Positions 53,382 through 63,006 of a stretch of DNA of 64,000 nt are shown here, piece by piece. A program made the translations under genes and the position numbers. This DNA comes from Mangrovibacillus cuniculi (GTDB lineage Bacteria > Bacillota > Bacilli > Bacillales > R1DC41). Position 1 is the first letter of the stretch. Each line of letters opens with the position of its first letter. The notes beneath the pieces were generated by a model that worked only from the letters and a program-made list of their open reading frames with translations, did no database searches and had not been told where the DNA came from. The DNA is taken from positions 198,501-262,500 of the forward strand of contig NZ_CP049742.1 in the NCBI RefSeq assembly GCF_015482585.1. The letters run 5' to 3'.

Positions 53382-53415
53382 AGCAGCGTTGGCGAAATAT
53401 GTAGCCAACGCTGCT
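53382..53415 (+). terminator. Strong hairpin behind the diguanylate cyclase gene
   Basis: AGCAGCGTTGGC and GCCAACGCTGCT, 12 bp perfect, loop of 10. No T-run; the dispersed element begins inside its 3' arm. Confidence 0.65.
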
Positions 53416-53565
53416 GAACGCGCGCCTTACGCTTTTGTTAATGTCTAGCTCCAGGTGCGCAACCGCTCGGGAAAGTCCAAAAGCCCTCCGTTGGCTGAAG
53501 AGCTGCCTACTCGGTCTTCCGAACTTTCCTGCCGCGGCTGAACGCGCGCCTTACGCTTTTGTTAA
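53413..53565. repeat. Dispersed intergenic element, inverted partial copy with 29-bp terminal direct repeats
   Basis: On the minus strand it matches the middle of the 6652 copy (GGCGCGCGTTCAGC to GTTGCGCACCTGGAGCTAG). A 29-bp sequence starting GCTGAACGCGCGCC and ending CTTTTGTTAA is repeated directly at 53413-53441 and 53537-53565. Confidence 0.85.
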
Positions 53566-53595
53566 GTGATTGGTAACACCAAGTATCCTTACCAT
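53561..53595 (+). repeat. GTTACGTGACC element, short degenerate copy D
   Basis: GTTAAGTGATTGGTAACACC directly after CTTTT, then AGTATCCTTA, which matches the end of full copy C. The inner region is deleted, as in copy B. Confidence 0.55.
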
Positions 53596-53601
53596 TCCCT
53601 T

Positions 53602-55341
53602 TTAATTTTCAATTACAACCATCCCCCAATACTCTAAGGACGGTAAGGTAAAAGTGAGTTGGTTTCCATCTTGCTTCATTTCTAATTCTTGCGCTTTTCC
53701 GCCGTTTACATCAGGAGAAGTAGTCCAAACTTTTTTCACTGGTTGCTCTACATACATAGTAAACGTAAGGTTTTCTCTTTTCTTTGGTGTACGTTGCGTT
53801 GCATCTGTGTCACGCCATTCGAGAGAAGTACTGTCTAGTAAATTAATAAAATGTAAGATAGTTTTGTTTTCTTTTTCCTTTGGTAAAATCCACAGTTTTT
53901 CTTCTTCGGCACCATCTGTCGTGTACGGTAATCGATCCTCCGAGTTAATTTCGACATAGGTTGGACTAACATCTTCCCGTAGCCAATTTTGATAGGCTGT
54001 TAAAAAATCATAATAATGTACTAATTTGTCTTCTAGAGAACGTGACATCTTAAGAGATTTATTTGGAAAGTACTCTTTAGATAGCATGTGCTCCCCTAGT
54101 TCTATATGCGCTCCACCATTGGCAAAGACAACGGCGTCCATCAGTAGCACACCAGCTTCATTAAACGTCTCCTCTAGATTTGCATGATTATAGTTCATAT
54201 AAGCCGCTAAAACGGAACTTGTAGAAGAAAGATTATTTTGCTTCGATAATGTTTGGTTCTGTTCCAGGATGTTCTTGATGTCTGTGTATGTCGGGAAATC
54301 GTCCCATACCTCTGTGTACAAGAACTCTGGCTGTGCAGCAGCAATTTGCTCCTGACCGAATTGATTCACACCATTCATCACCACATCTTTCTCAGAGTGG
54401 GCAGTAGTTATCTTATCAACAAAAGAAGAGAACTGATCTGCCACATCAATAGAGTCGCCCAGTTCATTGAACACTTCGCCACGTTCACCAAGTTGATCGA
54501 TGTGCCACCCGTCAAAATCTAGATGGTCATAGACTTTTTGCTGCTCCGCAATGAGGTGATCTTGCCACCAAGGGTTAGATGGATTCATGACCATAACGTT
54601 ACTTTTCCACGCTTCTGGCAATGGATGTTCATCTATGGATTGTTGATTAGGATCTTTAAAGAGTGCCCATTCCCTAGGTAGCGTACTATCTACTTTAAAC
54701 GCTCCATATAAAAGGTTGTAGGACATTGCTTCCATCCCGAATTGGTGAGCTAACTCTATATAGTTTTGTACGGTTTGAAAGGAAGTTGGCCTGTTAGCAA
54801 TATCTTCCCATTCTTTGAGAGGTTTGTTATCTTGAACAGGCAAAGGCTCTTCATGCTTAAAGTGCCAGTCGTAAAATTGTACTCCGTTGATGTGGTAACG
54901 GTTAAGTTTTTCCACAACGTTTTTCTGATCATTATTTGTCATTGGCTGAAAAGAAGAAAGGAAGCCATACCTAGGAAACTTGGACCAATCAGATGAAACA
55001 TCTATTCCAATGGTTTCCGAGTAATCTGCAACTCGTACTTCTAATAAATAGCCTTGAAAGTCTTTTGTTGGTGGGAGCCATTTGACTATGTTTTTTCCTT
55101 CTTTTACTATTACTTCTCTTTCTTCCACTACATGGGATCCATGTAAAAAGATAAAGGTAGCTTTCTTATGTTTACGGTTGCTAGTAAATGTAATAACTAC
55201 TTCCTCCTCAGGCTTGTATGCAGCTTTGGTAAGCTGAAGGTTTTCGAAGGACCTGTTAGAATGCTCTGCATTTGGCCAAAGTAGAAGGATGATTATACAA
55301 AATAATAAGATGAAAAAAGGAATTAGGATTCTACTTTTCAT
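53602..55341 (-). CDS. Glycoside hydrolase family 66 (dextranase-like)
   Basis: A 579-residue protein with an N-terminal hydrophobic anchor or signal (about residues 4-22), an Ig-like lead domain, and a GH66 barrel: YGFLSSFQP, VQFYDWHFKHEEP, FDGWHIDQLG (nucleophile Asp) and FLYTEVWD (acid/base Glu). GH66 contains endo-dextranases and cycloisomaltooligosaccharide synthases (CITase). The CITase-specific carbohydrate insert appears to be absent, since about 580 residues is the size of a plain dextranase. AGGGGAAATCA precedes the ATG. It follows the GH31 alpha-glucosidase gene on the same strand. Confidence 0.85.
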   Translation of the reverse strand: MKSRILIPFFILLFCIIILLLWPNAEHSNRSFENLQLTKAAYKPEEEVVITFTSNRKHKKATFIFLHGSHVVEEREVIVKEGKNIVKWLPPTKDFQGYLLEVRVADYSETIGIDVSSDWSKFPRYGFLSSFQPMTNNDQKNVVEKLNRYHINGVQFYDWHFKHEEPLPVQDNKPLKEWEDIANRPTSFQTVQNYIELAHQFGMEAMSYNLLYGAFKVDSTLPREWALFKDPNQQSIDEHPLPEAWKSNVMVMNPSNPWWQDHLIAEQQKVYDHLDFDGWHIDQLGERGEVFNELGDSIDVADQFSSFVDKITTAHSEKDVVMNGVNQFGQEQIAAAQPEFLYTEVWDDFPTYTDIKNILEQNQTLSKQNNLSSTSSVLAAYMNYNHANLEETFNEAGVLLMDAVVFANGGAHIELGEHMLSKEYFPNKSLKMSRSLEDKLVHYYDFLTAYQNWLREDVSPTYVEINSEDRLPYTTDGAEEEKLWILPKEKENKTILHFINLLDSTSLEWRDTDATQRTPKKRENLTFTMYVEQPVKKVWTTSPDVNGGKAQELEMKQDGNQLTFTLPSLEYWGMVVIEN

Positions 55342-55358
55342 TGATTTCCCCTATAAAT

Positions 55359-55388
55359 AAAGGGCTAACCAGATGATTAGCCCTTTTA
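55359..55388 (-). terminator. Terminator between the GH31 and GH66 genes
   Basis: AAAGGGCTAA and TTAGCCCTTT with an 8-base loop, T-rich on the minus strand downstream. It overlaps the GH66 leader, so GH66 expression by read-through would be reduced. Confidence 0.75.
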
Positions 55389-55390
55389 AA

Positions 55391-57928
55391 TTAGTATCTA
55401 ATTAGAACTTTCTTTCTTTCAGAAGCAGGAACGTTTACATATAATGTTTTGGCTTCCTCATCAAAGAAGTATGATTGTGTATTATTGTTTAACTCGTCCA
55501 TAGAGGCAACTTCTTTATATCTCTTAAATGCAGATCGAACCTTTTTCGGCTTTTCTTCTCCGTTAAGTTTTAATGTAACGGTTTCTAGAGAAGAGTCATA
55601 TTTAGATGTTAAAGCTTTTTGAGTAAATACAACCCAGTTCCCTCTGCGCTTTAATGTAAAGTTAGTCTCGTTAAATTCACCAGAACGATGATCTAGAGAT
55701 TTACCGTCATCTTCATAGAAATCATACGATGCTTTGTCTTCTAGATACGTATCTAATACTAGATTTTTCAGTTCATTTTGATCCGTGTATTGTTGTACTT
55801 CACGAGTAGGGATGATAGAGTCTTTCATCGCGAAGATTGGCATATGCTCAAGAGGAGCATCTACAGTAATCGTTTGACCACCTTCAAACTCTTCTTTTGT
55901 CCAATAATCTACCCACGTTTCACCCTCTGGTAAGTAAACCTCACGAGAAGTTTGACCTTGTTTTACAACAGGAGCAAGCATTAGGGAATCACCGAACATG
56001 AATTGATCACTAATGTTGTAAGTCTTCTCATCTTCTTGGAAGTGATACACAAGTGGTTGTTGAACTGGTGCACCTTCTTCAGCAGAATTCTGGAATGCAT
56101 TGTATAGATAAGGAAGTAACTGATAACGCATTTCGATATACTTTTTTGAAATAGCTTCTACTTCTTCTCCAAATGCCCATGGCTCTTGACCTTGTTTTAC
56201 TTCTGCTTTTGCATCACTATCGTAGTGAACACGAGAGAACGGTAAGAATGCTCCAACTTGGATCCAACGAGCAAACAGTTCTGCATCTGGACGCTGTGCA
56301 AATCCACCAATGTCGTTACCTACGAAGGACACACCAGATAAACCGATGTTCATGTTCATCGGAAGAGACATTGCTAAATGCTCCCAGTTACTTACGTTGT
56401 CACCAGTCCAAAGTGCAGCATAGCGCTGTGAACCTGCGAACATATCACGAGTTAACACGAATGGACGTTCACCTGGCTTGTACATTTCCCAAGCGTTGTA
56501 CGTTGCTTCCGCTTCATCATGACCGTATAGATTGTGGTATTCCGTGTGAAGTTGTTTATCATCTTCAGGACCGAAATACGTATCTAGTGGAAGTGTATGA
56601 TTATGTTTTTCATCATCTAAGAATACTGCTGGTTCATTCATATCGTTCCAAATACCATCAATTCCTGCGTCAAACAGTACATTATGTTTGGTTGCCCACC
56701 ATTCACGTACTTCTTCTTTAGAAAAGTCAGGGAAAGCGGAATCTCCAGGCCATACTGGTCCAATAAAGTTAGAACCGTCTGGATTTTTTGCCCAGAAATC
56801 TTTTTCTGTACCTTCGTTGTAAATATCATAATTTTCATCTTGCTTTACAGCAGGGTCATTAATAGCAATGGCGTGGAATCCTTCCATTTGCTTTAACGTT
56901 GCTAGTGCATCCTTGTACTCTTGATTCCAAGTGAATACACGGTACTCATCCATATAGTCAATGTCAAAGTGCATTGTGTCTAATGGAATTTCTTTTTCGC
57001 GGTAAGTTTTAGCGACGTTTAATATCTCATCCGCTGTGTAACCCCATTTACTTTGGTGTAAACCTAGTGTCCACTCCGCAGGAAGATCCATTTTACCTGT
57101 CAAGTCTGTATATTTATCTAATACATCTGGAATTTCTGGTCCATACATAAAGTAATACGTTAGAGGACCACCGTTCGCATAGAAGTAGTAGTAATCATCT
57201 GATTCACTTGCCATTTCATAATAAGAGCGGTATGAATTATCAAATAAAATTCCGTAAGCTTTTTCATCTTTTAATCCCATGAAGAAAGGGATAGAAGTAT
57301 AAAGGTATTTTGTATCTTTATTGTATGCGTAAGCATCTGTATTCCACATCCCAATGCTATCGCCACGCTTGTTTAGATCTAATCCTGATTGCTCACCAAA
57401 GCCGTAGAAGTTTTCGTCTTCTTCAGTCTTTTTAAATACGTATGGTTTGCCATCTTCATAACCAGAAGATGCACCGTTTTCCATGTAATCTTCGTTAATG
57501 ACGTTTCCTTCTTTATCAAGGAACTTTACACCGAACGGAGCTTTACTAATTTTTACGTCGATTTCTTTTGTGCTGATGGTAACTTCTTTCTTCCCATCTT
57601 TCACATTAAACTTAGGTGTCTTTAAGTTAGAATCGTCAATTGCTGGGGAATCTTCTTCCTTTTCACCGTCTTTTAGGATAGAAACTTTAACAATGTCGTC
57701 AGCTTTAACACGTATGTAAGCATCGTACTCTCCTAAATCAAATTGGACACCGTTATCTAACTTTTTCATGCTTTTTGCTGATAACTTTTGAAGGTTATCT
57801 TTTTGTAATGGAGTGTCTGCTTCTGGTTGAGTTACAGCGAAAGCAGAAGGAGCTCCAGCCGAAAAAGCCATCATCGTTGCAAGTGTAGCTGTTGCCAACA
57901 CTTTAAAAGGTTGATTTTTCGTTCCCAA
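55391..57928 (-). CDS. Secreted GH31 alpha-glucosidase
   Basis: About 845 residues. Signal peptide ending in SAFA near residue 31; GH31 N-terminal beta domain; catalytic barrel with DGIWNDMNEP (nucleophile Asp) and TGDNVSNWEHL (acid/base Asp); then C-terminal beta domains. This is an alpha-1,4/1,6-glucosidase type that would trim glucose from the ends of isomalto- or malto-oligosaccharides. With GH66 next to it, dextran degradation is likely. The TTG at 57928 follows GAGGTGG by five bases; the GTG at 57937 overlaps that site. Confidence 0.9.
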   Translation of the reverse strand: MGTKNQPFKVLATATLATMMAFSAGAPSAFAVTQPEADTPLQKDNLQKLSAKSMKKLDNGVQFDLGEYDAYIRVKADDIVKVSILKDGEKEEDSPAIDDSNLKTPKFNVKDGKKEVTISTKEIDVKISKAPFGVKFLDKEGNVINEDYMENGASSGYEDGKPYVFKKTEEDENFYGFGEQSGLDLNKRGDSIGMWNTDAYAYNKDTKYLYTSIPFFMGLKDEKAYGILFDNSYRSYYEMASESDDYYYFYANGGPLTYYFMYGPEIPDVLDKYTDLTGKMDLPAEWTLGLHQSKWGYTADEILNVAKTYREKEIPLDTMHFDIDYMDEYRVFTWNQEYKDALATLKQMEGFHAIAINDPAVKQDENYDIYNEGTEKDFWAKNPDGSNFIGPVWPGDSAFPDFSKEEVREWWATKHNVLFDAGIDGIWNDMNEPAVFLDDEKHNHTLPLDTYFGPEDDKQLHTEYHNLYGHDEAEATYNAWEMYKPGERPFVLTRDMFAGSQRYAALWTGDNVSNWEHLAMSLPMNMNIGLSGVSFVGNDIGGFAQRPDAELFARWIQVGAFLPFSRVHYDSDAKAEVKQGQEPWAFGEEVEAISKKYIEMRYQLLPYLYNAFQNSAEEGAPVQQPLVYHFQEDEKTYNISDQFMFGDSLMLAPVVKQGQTSREVYLPEGETWVDYWTKEEFEGGQTITVDAPLEHMPIFAMKDSIIPTREVQQYTDQNELKNLVLDTYLEDKASYDFYEDDGKSLDHRSGEFNETNFTLKRRGNWVVFTQKALTSKYDSSLETVTLKLNGEEKPKKVRSAFKRYKEVASMDELNNNTQSYFFDEEAKTLYVNVPASERKKVLIRY

Positions 57929-58354
57929 TGTTGCCACCTCGGTTTCATGTATTTGGTTGGTACGAACAAAATGTATGTTATTTCACAAACTTGGTCAATT
58001 AGTTGTAACAATTGTAAATGGGAGGAGTCTTTGGGCTCAGTAGGGTTGTTGTAATAAGGATGGAAGCGATAACGGAAAAGATTGTAAGCGGATAATAAAA
58101 AAAGGAAAATTGAGTACTATACACTAGGTTATACGAATTTGTAATATAAGGTAGGTCTATAGATATTATTATTGTAAAAAAATTAATCTAAGAAATTTAT
58201 TTCGACGGACGAAAAAAATATACATGAGTCATAAGTAGGGTATTATTTGGAAGTTTAGGGTGGATTGATCATTTTGTAAGGAAAATGATGCGGAAAACGT
58301 AATAATCTTAATGAATTGTTAATGTTTGGAATGGATTGGGTTGTTGCGTGCATT
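57929..58354. other. Intergenic region upstream of the GH31 gene
   Basis: AT-rich. It contains a cre-like box (TGGAAGCGATAACG, 58061-58074, two mismatches) about 130 bp ahead of the GH31 start; otherwise I recognise no gene. Confidence 0.5.
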
Positions 58355-58597
58355 TCTGTGCGGCTTAAGCGCTTAAGCCGCATGAAGAGAGAGAGAAAAG
58401 CCGGTACAAAAGCGCTTAAGCCGCATGAGGAGAGAGGGAAAAGTCTGCACAAAAGCGCTTAAGCCGCATGGGAAGAGAGGGGAATGCCTGCACAAAAGCG
58501 CTTAAGCCGCATGAGAAGAGAGTGGAATGCCTGCACAAAAACGCTTAAGCCGCATGAGGAGAGAGGGGGAAGTCTGCACAAAAGCGCTTAAGCCGCC
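58355..58597. repeat. Tandem array, 43-bp unit, 6 copies
   Basis: GCTTAAGCCG recurs at 58371, 58414, 58457, 58500, 58543 and 58586, an exact 43-bp step, with ACAAAAGCGCTTAAGCCGCA cores and a purine-rich GAGGAGAGAGGGAA linker. The core equals one half of the 85-bp units at 1.4-2.1 kb. It lies downstream of the minus-strand kinase gene. Confidence 0.95.
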
Positions 58598-58676
58598 CCG
58601 AGCAACCCTTCACCACTATCCTAAAACTCAAAATAAAAAACTACCCATTAGAATATGAATAGTTTTAGGTGAAATG

Positions 58677-59423
58677 CTAGAGAACGGCAGGGAGCTTGAT
58701 TTTTAGAAAGAACTTTTCATTCTTGTGAATAAAGTCTAAATATCCGTTATGAGCATAAACGGTGTCTTTAATTATGAGAGTTCCTAGTCCATCGGTGTTT
58801 TTTGTAGAAAAACCAGACTTCTCAAATAGGTTATCGACAACTTTCGTTGGCAAAGGTAGTGTATCGTTTTCACAAGTTAAGATATATAGACCTGCTTTTT
58901 TTGTTAAACATAGTTGGATCGTTGCCTTCTCTTTATGGTTTCTCTGCCATTTTTCGCTTGCATCTAAGCTGTTTTCAAGGACATTTCCAATTAGTGTTAT
59001 AATCTCATGGTTTGGGAGTGGTAAAGAAGAGATTGGTACATCAAGGTAGAAAGCTAGTTGTATTCCAGTTTGACTCGCTCGTTGGGAATATTTATTTAGT
59101 AAGCCGACAACTGCACCATTTTCCCCTTTAATACTTAAGTTAGTTTTTTCATAGTTTTGCGTTAGGTTTTTAGTATATTGATAAAGTTCTTCTGTTTGTT
59201 TCTTTTCTACCATGTATTGGATGGCAGCAACGTGTTTTAAAAAGTCATGACGCTCTTTTTTTACCTTCGTAAAGGCGTCGTTCAGCTGAACCATACTCTC
59301 TTCAGCGTAAGAAATTTGTTTATCCAAAGCTTTATTTCTTTTTCTATTTTGGATTAGGAGGATCGTTGTGAACGTGGTAGACAACGAAAGAATAGCAATT
59401 AGATTTATTAAGATATTCTCCAA
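58677..59423 (-). CDS. natK: GHKL-type sensor histidine kinase (NatK-like)
   Basis: A 248-residue kinase with one N-terminal membrane helix (about 5-25), a coiled-coil, and an AgrC-class phosphorylation motif ERHDFLKHVAAIQYM. The ATPase domain has NVLENSLDAS and DGLGTLIIKD. It has a much smaller sensor part than AgrC. TTG start with AAGGGTGA. Paired with the LytTR regulator and divergent from natAB, as in B. subtilis natKR-natAB. Confidence 0.83.
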   Translation of the reverse strand: MENILINLIAILSLSTTFTTILLIQNRKRNKALDKQISYAEESMVQLNDAFTKVKKERHDFLKHVAAIQYMVEKKQTEELYQYTKNLTQNYEKTNLSIKGENGAVVGLLNKYSQRASQTGIQLAFYLDVPISSLPLPNHEIITLIGNVLENSLDASEKWQRNHKEKATIQLCLTKKAGLYILTCENDTLPLPTKVVDNLFEKSGFSTKNTDGLGTLIIKDTVYAHNGYLDFIHKNEKFFLKIKLPAVL

Positions 59424-59444
59424 GGTAGATCACCCTTACTTCTA

Positions 59445-60143
59445 TTAAAAATAATATTTCTCCAAATACTCCACTCGCTCTTTCGTGATAATTGCTTTTT
59501 CTTTTGTACCCTCGAAGGTTACACTGTAGGAGTTTTTTGCATAGATCGAAAAACTTTTTACAAAATGAATGTTGATAATAAAAGAACGGTGAGCTCTTAT
59601 AAAATCTCGCTCTCTTAATTCACCTTCTAATTCTTGAAGTGTCTGGTATGTTTTTATTTGTTCTTTTACAGTATAGATTGTGGTGGAACGGCCAGATCGT
59701 TCAATGAAAATGATATCTTTTTTTAGAACAATATGAATCTCTTGTTTTTGTTTTATATAGAGTCTTCCAGCGATATCAACTGATTTTGTCTTATCTATAT
59801 ATTTTTCTAGACTTTTTATTAAGCGATCTTTTGAGTAGGGCTTCAGTATGTAGTCATGCACGTTTAATTCAAATGCATGTACGGCGTATCCGCTATTCCC
59901 AGTGACGAATATAACATCAATTTTTAATGCATGTGAGTGAATGAGGTCTGCTAGTTCATACCCTGATAAATGTGGCATCTCTATGTCTGCAATGAGTAAA
60001 TCAATTTCTTCGTTCTTTATATAAGTATAGGCTTCCTCAGCTGATGTCGTAGCAAATATAATTTCAAGTTGCGTTAGTTGCTGGACAATTCCCATAAGCT
60101 TATCCAAATCAATCATTCGATCATCCACAAGTCCTATTCGCAT
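59445..60143 (-). CDS. natR: LytTR-family response regulator (NatR-like)
   Basis: A 232-residue regulator. REC domain with DDR near the N-terminus, phospho-Asp in LLIADIEMPHLSGYE and LKPYSKDRL; LytTR DNA-binding domain with FIERSGRSTTIYT and RDFIRAHRSFIINIHFVKS. GAGGAGAATACAG precedes the ATG. It probably activates the divergent natAB operon via the direct repeats at 60204-60235. Confidence 0.86.
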   Translation of the reverse strand: MRIGLVDDRMIDLDKLMGIVQQLTQLEIIFATTSAEEAYTYIKNEEIDLLIADIEMPHLSGYELADLIHSHALKIDVIFVTGNSGYAVHAFELNVHDYILKPYSKDRLIKSLEKYIDKTKSVDIAGRLYIKQKQEIHIVLKKDIIFIERSGRSTTIYTVKEQIKTYQTLQELEGELRERDFIRAHRSFIINIHFVKSFSIYAKNSYSVTFEGTKEKAIITKERVEYLEKYYF

Positions 60144-60203
60144 CTGTATTCTCCTCGTTTGTAATCTACCCTTATTTTACCATGACGAATCAATAAATAG
60201 GTA

Positions 60204-60235
60204 TTTTCACGACAATAAGTGGAACTTTTACGACA
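60204..60235 (+). promoter_or_regulatory. Direct repeats, likely NatR (LytTR) binding site
   Basis: TTTTCACGACA (60204-60214) and TTTTACGACA (60226-60235); the CACGACA/TACGACA cores are 21 bp apart, two helical turns, as LytTR regulators prefer. Located between natR and natA. Confidence 0.72.
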
Positions 60236-60300
60236 TAATGGGAGAATTGTTTATTGTTTTCTTGTAATCTACAGTTATAAGAACAAAAGGAGATGAAATC

Positions 60301-61053
60301 ATGATTGAGATTACAAATGTAAATAAAATTTTTAAAGATAAAAAGACATCTGTTACTGCACTGAAGCAAGTTTCATTAAGAATAAATAAAGGAGAAACGG
60401 TTGGACTTTTAGGAGAAAACGGTGCAGGGAAAACAACTTTGCTACGAATGATTTGTACACTTTTAACACCAACAAGTGGAAATGTGACTGTTTCTGGGTT
60501 TGATACGGTAACACAATCAAATCACATAAAAAGAAGGATTGGTGTTTTGTTTGGTGGAGAAACAGGTTTATACGATCGTTTGACGGCTCGAGAAAATTTG
60601 GAGTACTTTGCTAGTTTATATGGATTAAGCAAGCACGAAACGAAAGTGAGAATTGAAGAGCTTGCTAGAATGTTTGGTATGAGAGAGTACATGGACAGAA
60701 AAGTAAGTGGTTTCTCCAAAGGGATGAGACAAAAAGTAGCGATAAGTAGAGCTATTATTCACAATCCAGAAATTATTTTATTTGATGAGCCAACAACGGG
60801 TTTAGATATTACTTCTTCTAATACATTCAGGCAGTTAGTTCGACAGTTAAAGCAAGAAGGGAAAACCATCATATTTTCTAGTCACATCATGGAAGAAGTT
60901 TCTCATCTCTGTGACAGAGTAGCAATGATTCATAAAGGAGAAATGGTATATCAAGGAAAAATGGAAGAGATGTTTAAAGAAGAAGGAACAAGAGATCTTA
61001 ACTATATTTTCATGAGCAAATTAGTTAGAGGAGGAACAGAATATGCTTCTTAA
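60301..61053 (+). CDS. natA: Sodium-efflux ABC transporter ATPase
   Basis: A 250-residue ABC ATPase: Walker A GENGAGKTTLL, signature VSGFSKGMRQK, Walker B ILFDEPTTGLD, and H-loop FSSHIMEE. In B. subtilis NatAB extrudes Na+ and is induced by ethanol or protonophores. AAAGGAGATG precedes the ATG. It overlaps natB by 11 bp. Confidence 0.88.
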   Translation: MIEITNVNKIFKDKKTSVTALKQVSLRINKGETVGLLGENGAGKTTLLRMICTLLTPTSGNVTVSGFDTVTQSNHIKRRIGVLFGGETGLYDRLTARENLEYFASLYGLSKHETKVRIEELARMFGMREYMDRKVSGFSKGMRQKVAISRAIIHNPEIILFDEPTTGLDITSSNTFRQLVRQLKQEGKTIIFSSHIMEEVSHLCDRVAMIHKGEMVYQGKMEEMFKEEGTRDLNYIFMSKLVRGGTEYAS

Positions 61054-62209
61054 TATCTTTAAAAAAGAATTGAAAGATTCCTTTTCAGACAGAAGAACAT
61101 TGCTATTAACAGTGTTTTTACCAATAGTCATGATGACAGGATTAGTTTTCTTTTATGAAAGCTTAATGGCTGGCCATGATGAAGAGAAGACATATGAATT
61201 AGCTGTACCTTCTACTTGGACAGAGAAAGAAACAATACTTTTTTCTTCTAATAACGCTATTGAGCTTGTACCTTCAAAGAATGTAGAAAATGCAGTAGTG
61301 AACGGAGATGCGCAAGCTGGTGTCATGTTTAGCGTTGATTTCCTGGAACAAATTCAAAACGGTCAGTCGGGAACAGTAGAGATTGTAGGGGATTCCTTTA
61401 GTCAAAATTCTGCGATGCTAATGGGGATTGTATCTGAAACCTTAGCGGCATATGAAGAGCAAGTAGTTGCAGATCGATTGAAAGACCAGTCGTTAGATAC
61501 AGGATTCATTCAACCAATTACTGTTAACCAGAGAGAATTAACGAAAGAGAATCCTGGTGTAAACATGATTGCCATTCTCATACCATTAATTCTTTCAATC
61601 GCGATTGGTGTTGGTGCGGCACCTGCTGCAGCAGATTTATTTGCTGGAGAAAAGGAACGAAAAACGATGGAAGCATTACTAATGACACCTGTAAATCGTT
61701 TAACATTATTAACAGCAAAGTGGTTAACTATTTCAACAATTGGAACTGTTATTGGAGTAATCACATTACTCGTTGTGGGTCTAGAAATTATGTTTATGAC
61801 AGAGCATCTTAAACAAGCTGTTTCTTACGAGGTGGGAGCAGTTCCACTAGTGTTCATTGCAGTTGTTATTTCTGCTATCTACTCTATGTTTACTGCAAGT
61901 ATCTTAATGTTAACAAGCATACTAGGAAAAACAGTAAAAGAAGCGGGGAGTTATGGTTCTCCGGTTATGATGATTAGTATGTTTCCATTTGCACTCTTGA
62001 TTAATACAGGAGTAAATGAATTACAAACAATACATTTCTTAATCCCTTTTATGAATCTATTTAGCATATTAAAAGAACTCTGTTTAGGAATTATTCATGT
62101 GCCTCATATATTGTTAATGATTGGAAGTAACTTAATTTTAATAGCAATTCTATTTATTATAAGTCGTATTTTGTTTAGCAAAGATAAGTGGGTTGTTTCT
62201 TCTAACTAA
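61043..62209 (+). CDS. natB: Sodium-efflux ABC transporter permease
   Basis: A 388-residue ABC-2-type membrane protein: helix 1 near residues 20-38, a large extracellular domain, then five C-terminal helices including AGEKERKTMEALLMTPVNR before the helical bundle. It partners NatA. The Na+ role is inferred from the gene order and family; antimicrobial-peptide or other ion export cannot be excluded. Confidence 0.87.
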   Translation: MLLNIFKKELKDSFSDRRTLLLTVFLPIVMMTGLVFFYESLMAGHDEEKTYELAVPSTWTEKETILFSSNNAIELVPSKNVENAVVNGDAQAGVMFSVDFLEQIQNGQSGTVEIVGDSFSQNSAMLMGIVSETLAAYEEQVVADRLKDQSLDTGFIQPITVNQRELTKENPGVNMIAILIPLILSIAIGVGAAPAAADLFAGEKERKTMEALLMTPVNRLTLLTAKWLTISTIGTVIGVITLLVVGLEIMFMTEHLKQAVSYEVGAVPLVFIAVVISAIYSMFTASILMLTSILGKTVKEAGSYGSPVMMISMFPFALLINTGVNELQTIHFLIPFMNLFSILKELCLGIIHVPHILLMIGSNLILIAILFIISRILFSKDKWVVSSN

Positions 62210-62278
62210 TCTTGTGCAAATTAGAAGTCTCATTCATCAACTATCTTTGTTACAGAATATGTAAATGATAGAAATGAG

Positions 62279-62312
62279 ATACATCCATTGATTTACGATG
62301 GATGTATTTTTT
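62279..62312 (+). terminator. Terminator of natAB
   Basis: ATACATCCAT and ATGGATGTAT around a 9-base loop, followed by a T-run. Confidence 0.93.
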
Positions 62313-62418
62313 AACTCTTGGAATTTAACTTTGTTATTATTAGATATGGTTAAAAGGAAAGTGCTTTATGATAAATTTAAAAAAGAACAAGGTGTAATAT
62401 AAGGGGAGAATCAGATTG

Positions 62419-62865
62419 ATGAGTAACGAAATGATTGAATATGTAATTAATACGTATCCAGGTACAGTTGTAACCAATAATTGGGGAGAGCAAGGAGTAT
62501 TTTATAATCCCGATAGAAAGCTACCAAAAGGCATATACATCCTAACGATTAAAGAAAAAGATGGAGCGAATGACCGAGCATCTCAACTTAATAGAGAGGG
62601 ATTGTATCGCATAAATCTTGGGATTAGTAAAACTTCTTTTATAAAATTATTTGGAGAAATACCTAAAAGGCCATCTGCTGGAAACGTAATAGATATGGAG
62701 TATGATTTTTCAATGGTAGATGAAATACTACCTCATCCTGTTTACGGTTGGATGTCATGGATTTCTGTAATAAATCCTTCTTTACATACATTCGAAAAAA
62801 TGAAGCCATATATTGATGAGGCGTATAACTTAGCCAAAGAAAAGTATCAAAAAAAGAAAATATGA
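62419..62865 (+). CDS. DUF6194-like protein of unknown function
   Basis: A 148-residue soluble protein: TYPGTVVTNNWGEQGVFYN, a KGIYILTIKEKDGANDRAS segment, LYRINLGISKTSF, and near the end HPVYGWMSWISVINPS. It resembles small MmcQ/YjbR- or DUF6194-like proteins; no catalytic residues are recognised. AAGGGGAG precedes a TTGATG pair; I take the ATG, but the TTG three bases earlier has better spacing. Confidence 0.75.
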   Translation: MSNEMIEYVINTYPGTVVTNNWGEQGVFYNPDRKLPKGIYILTIKEKDGANDRASQLNREGLYRINLGISKTSFIKLFGEIPKRPSAGNVIDMEYDFSMVDEILPHPVYGWMSWISVINPSLHTFEKMKPYIDEAYNLAKEKYQKKKI

Positions 62866-63006
62866 AATCTTTTGGACCGGTAAGATTTATTTTCCTGCAC
62901 TGGTATGATAAAACCTCCGCCAAATGAAGGAGTGCATTCCATCCATATTTTGCTATAGTAATAGTAACAAAATATGGATCAACATCCAAAGAGAGCAGGA
63001 AGCATT

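Noticed and set aside
61043-62209. Bacteriocin or antimicrobial-peptide export by the ABC pair
   Set aside because: Gene order natK-natR divergent from natA-natB and the LytTR regulator favour the NatAB assignment; no peptide gene is nearby.
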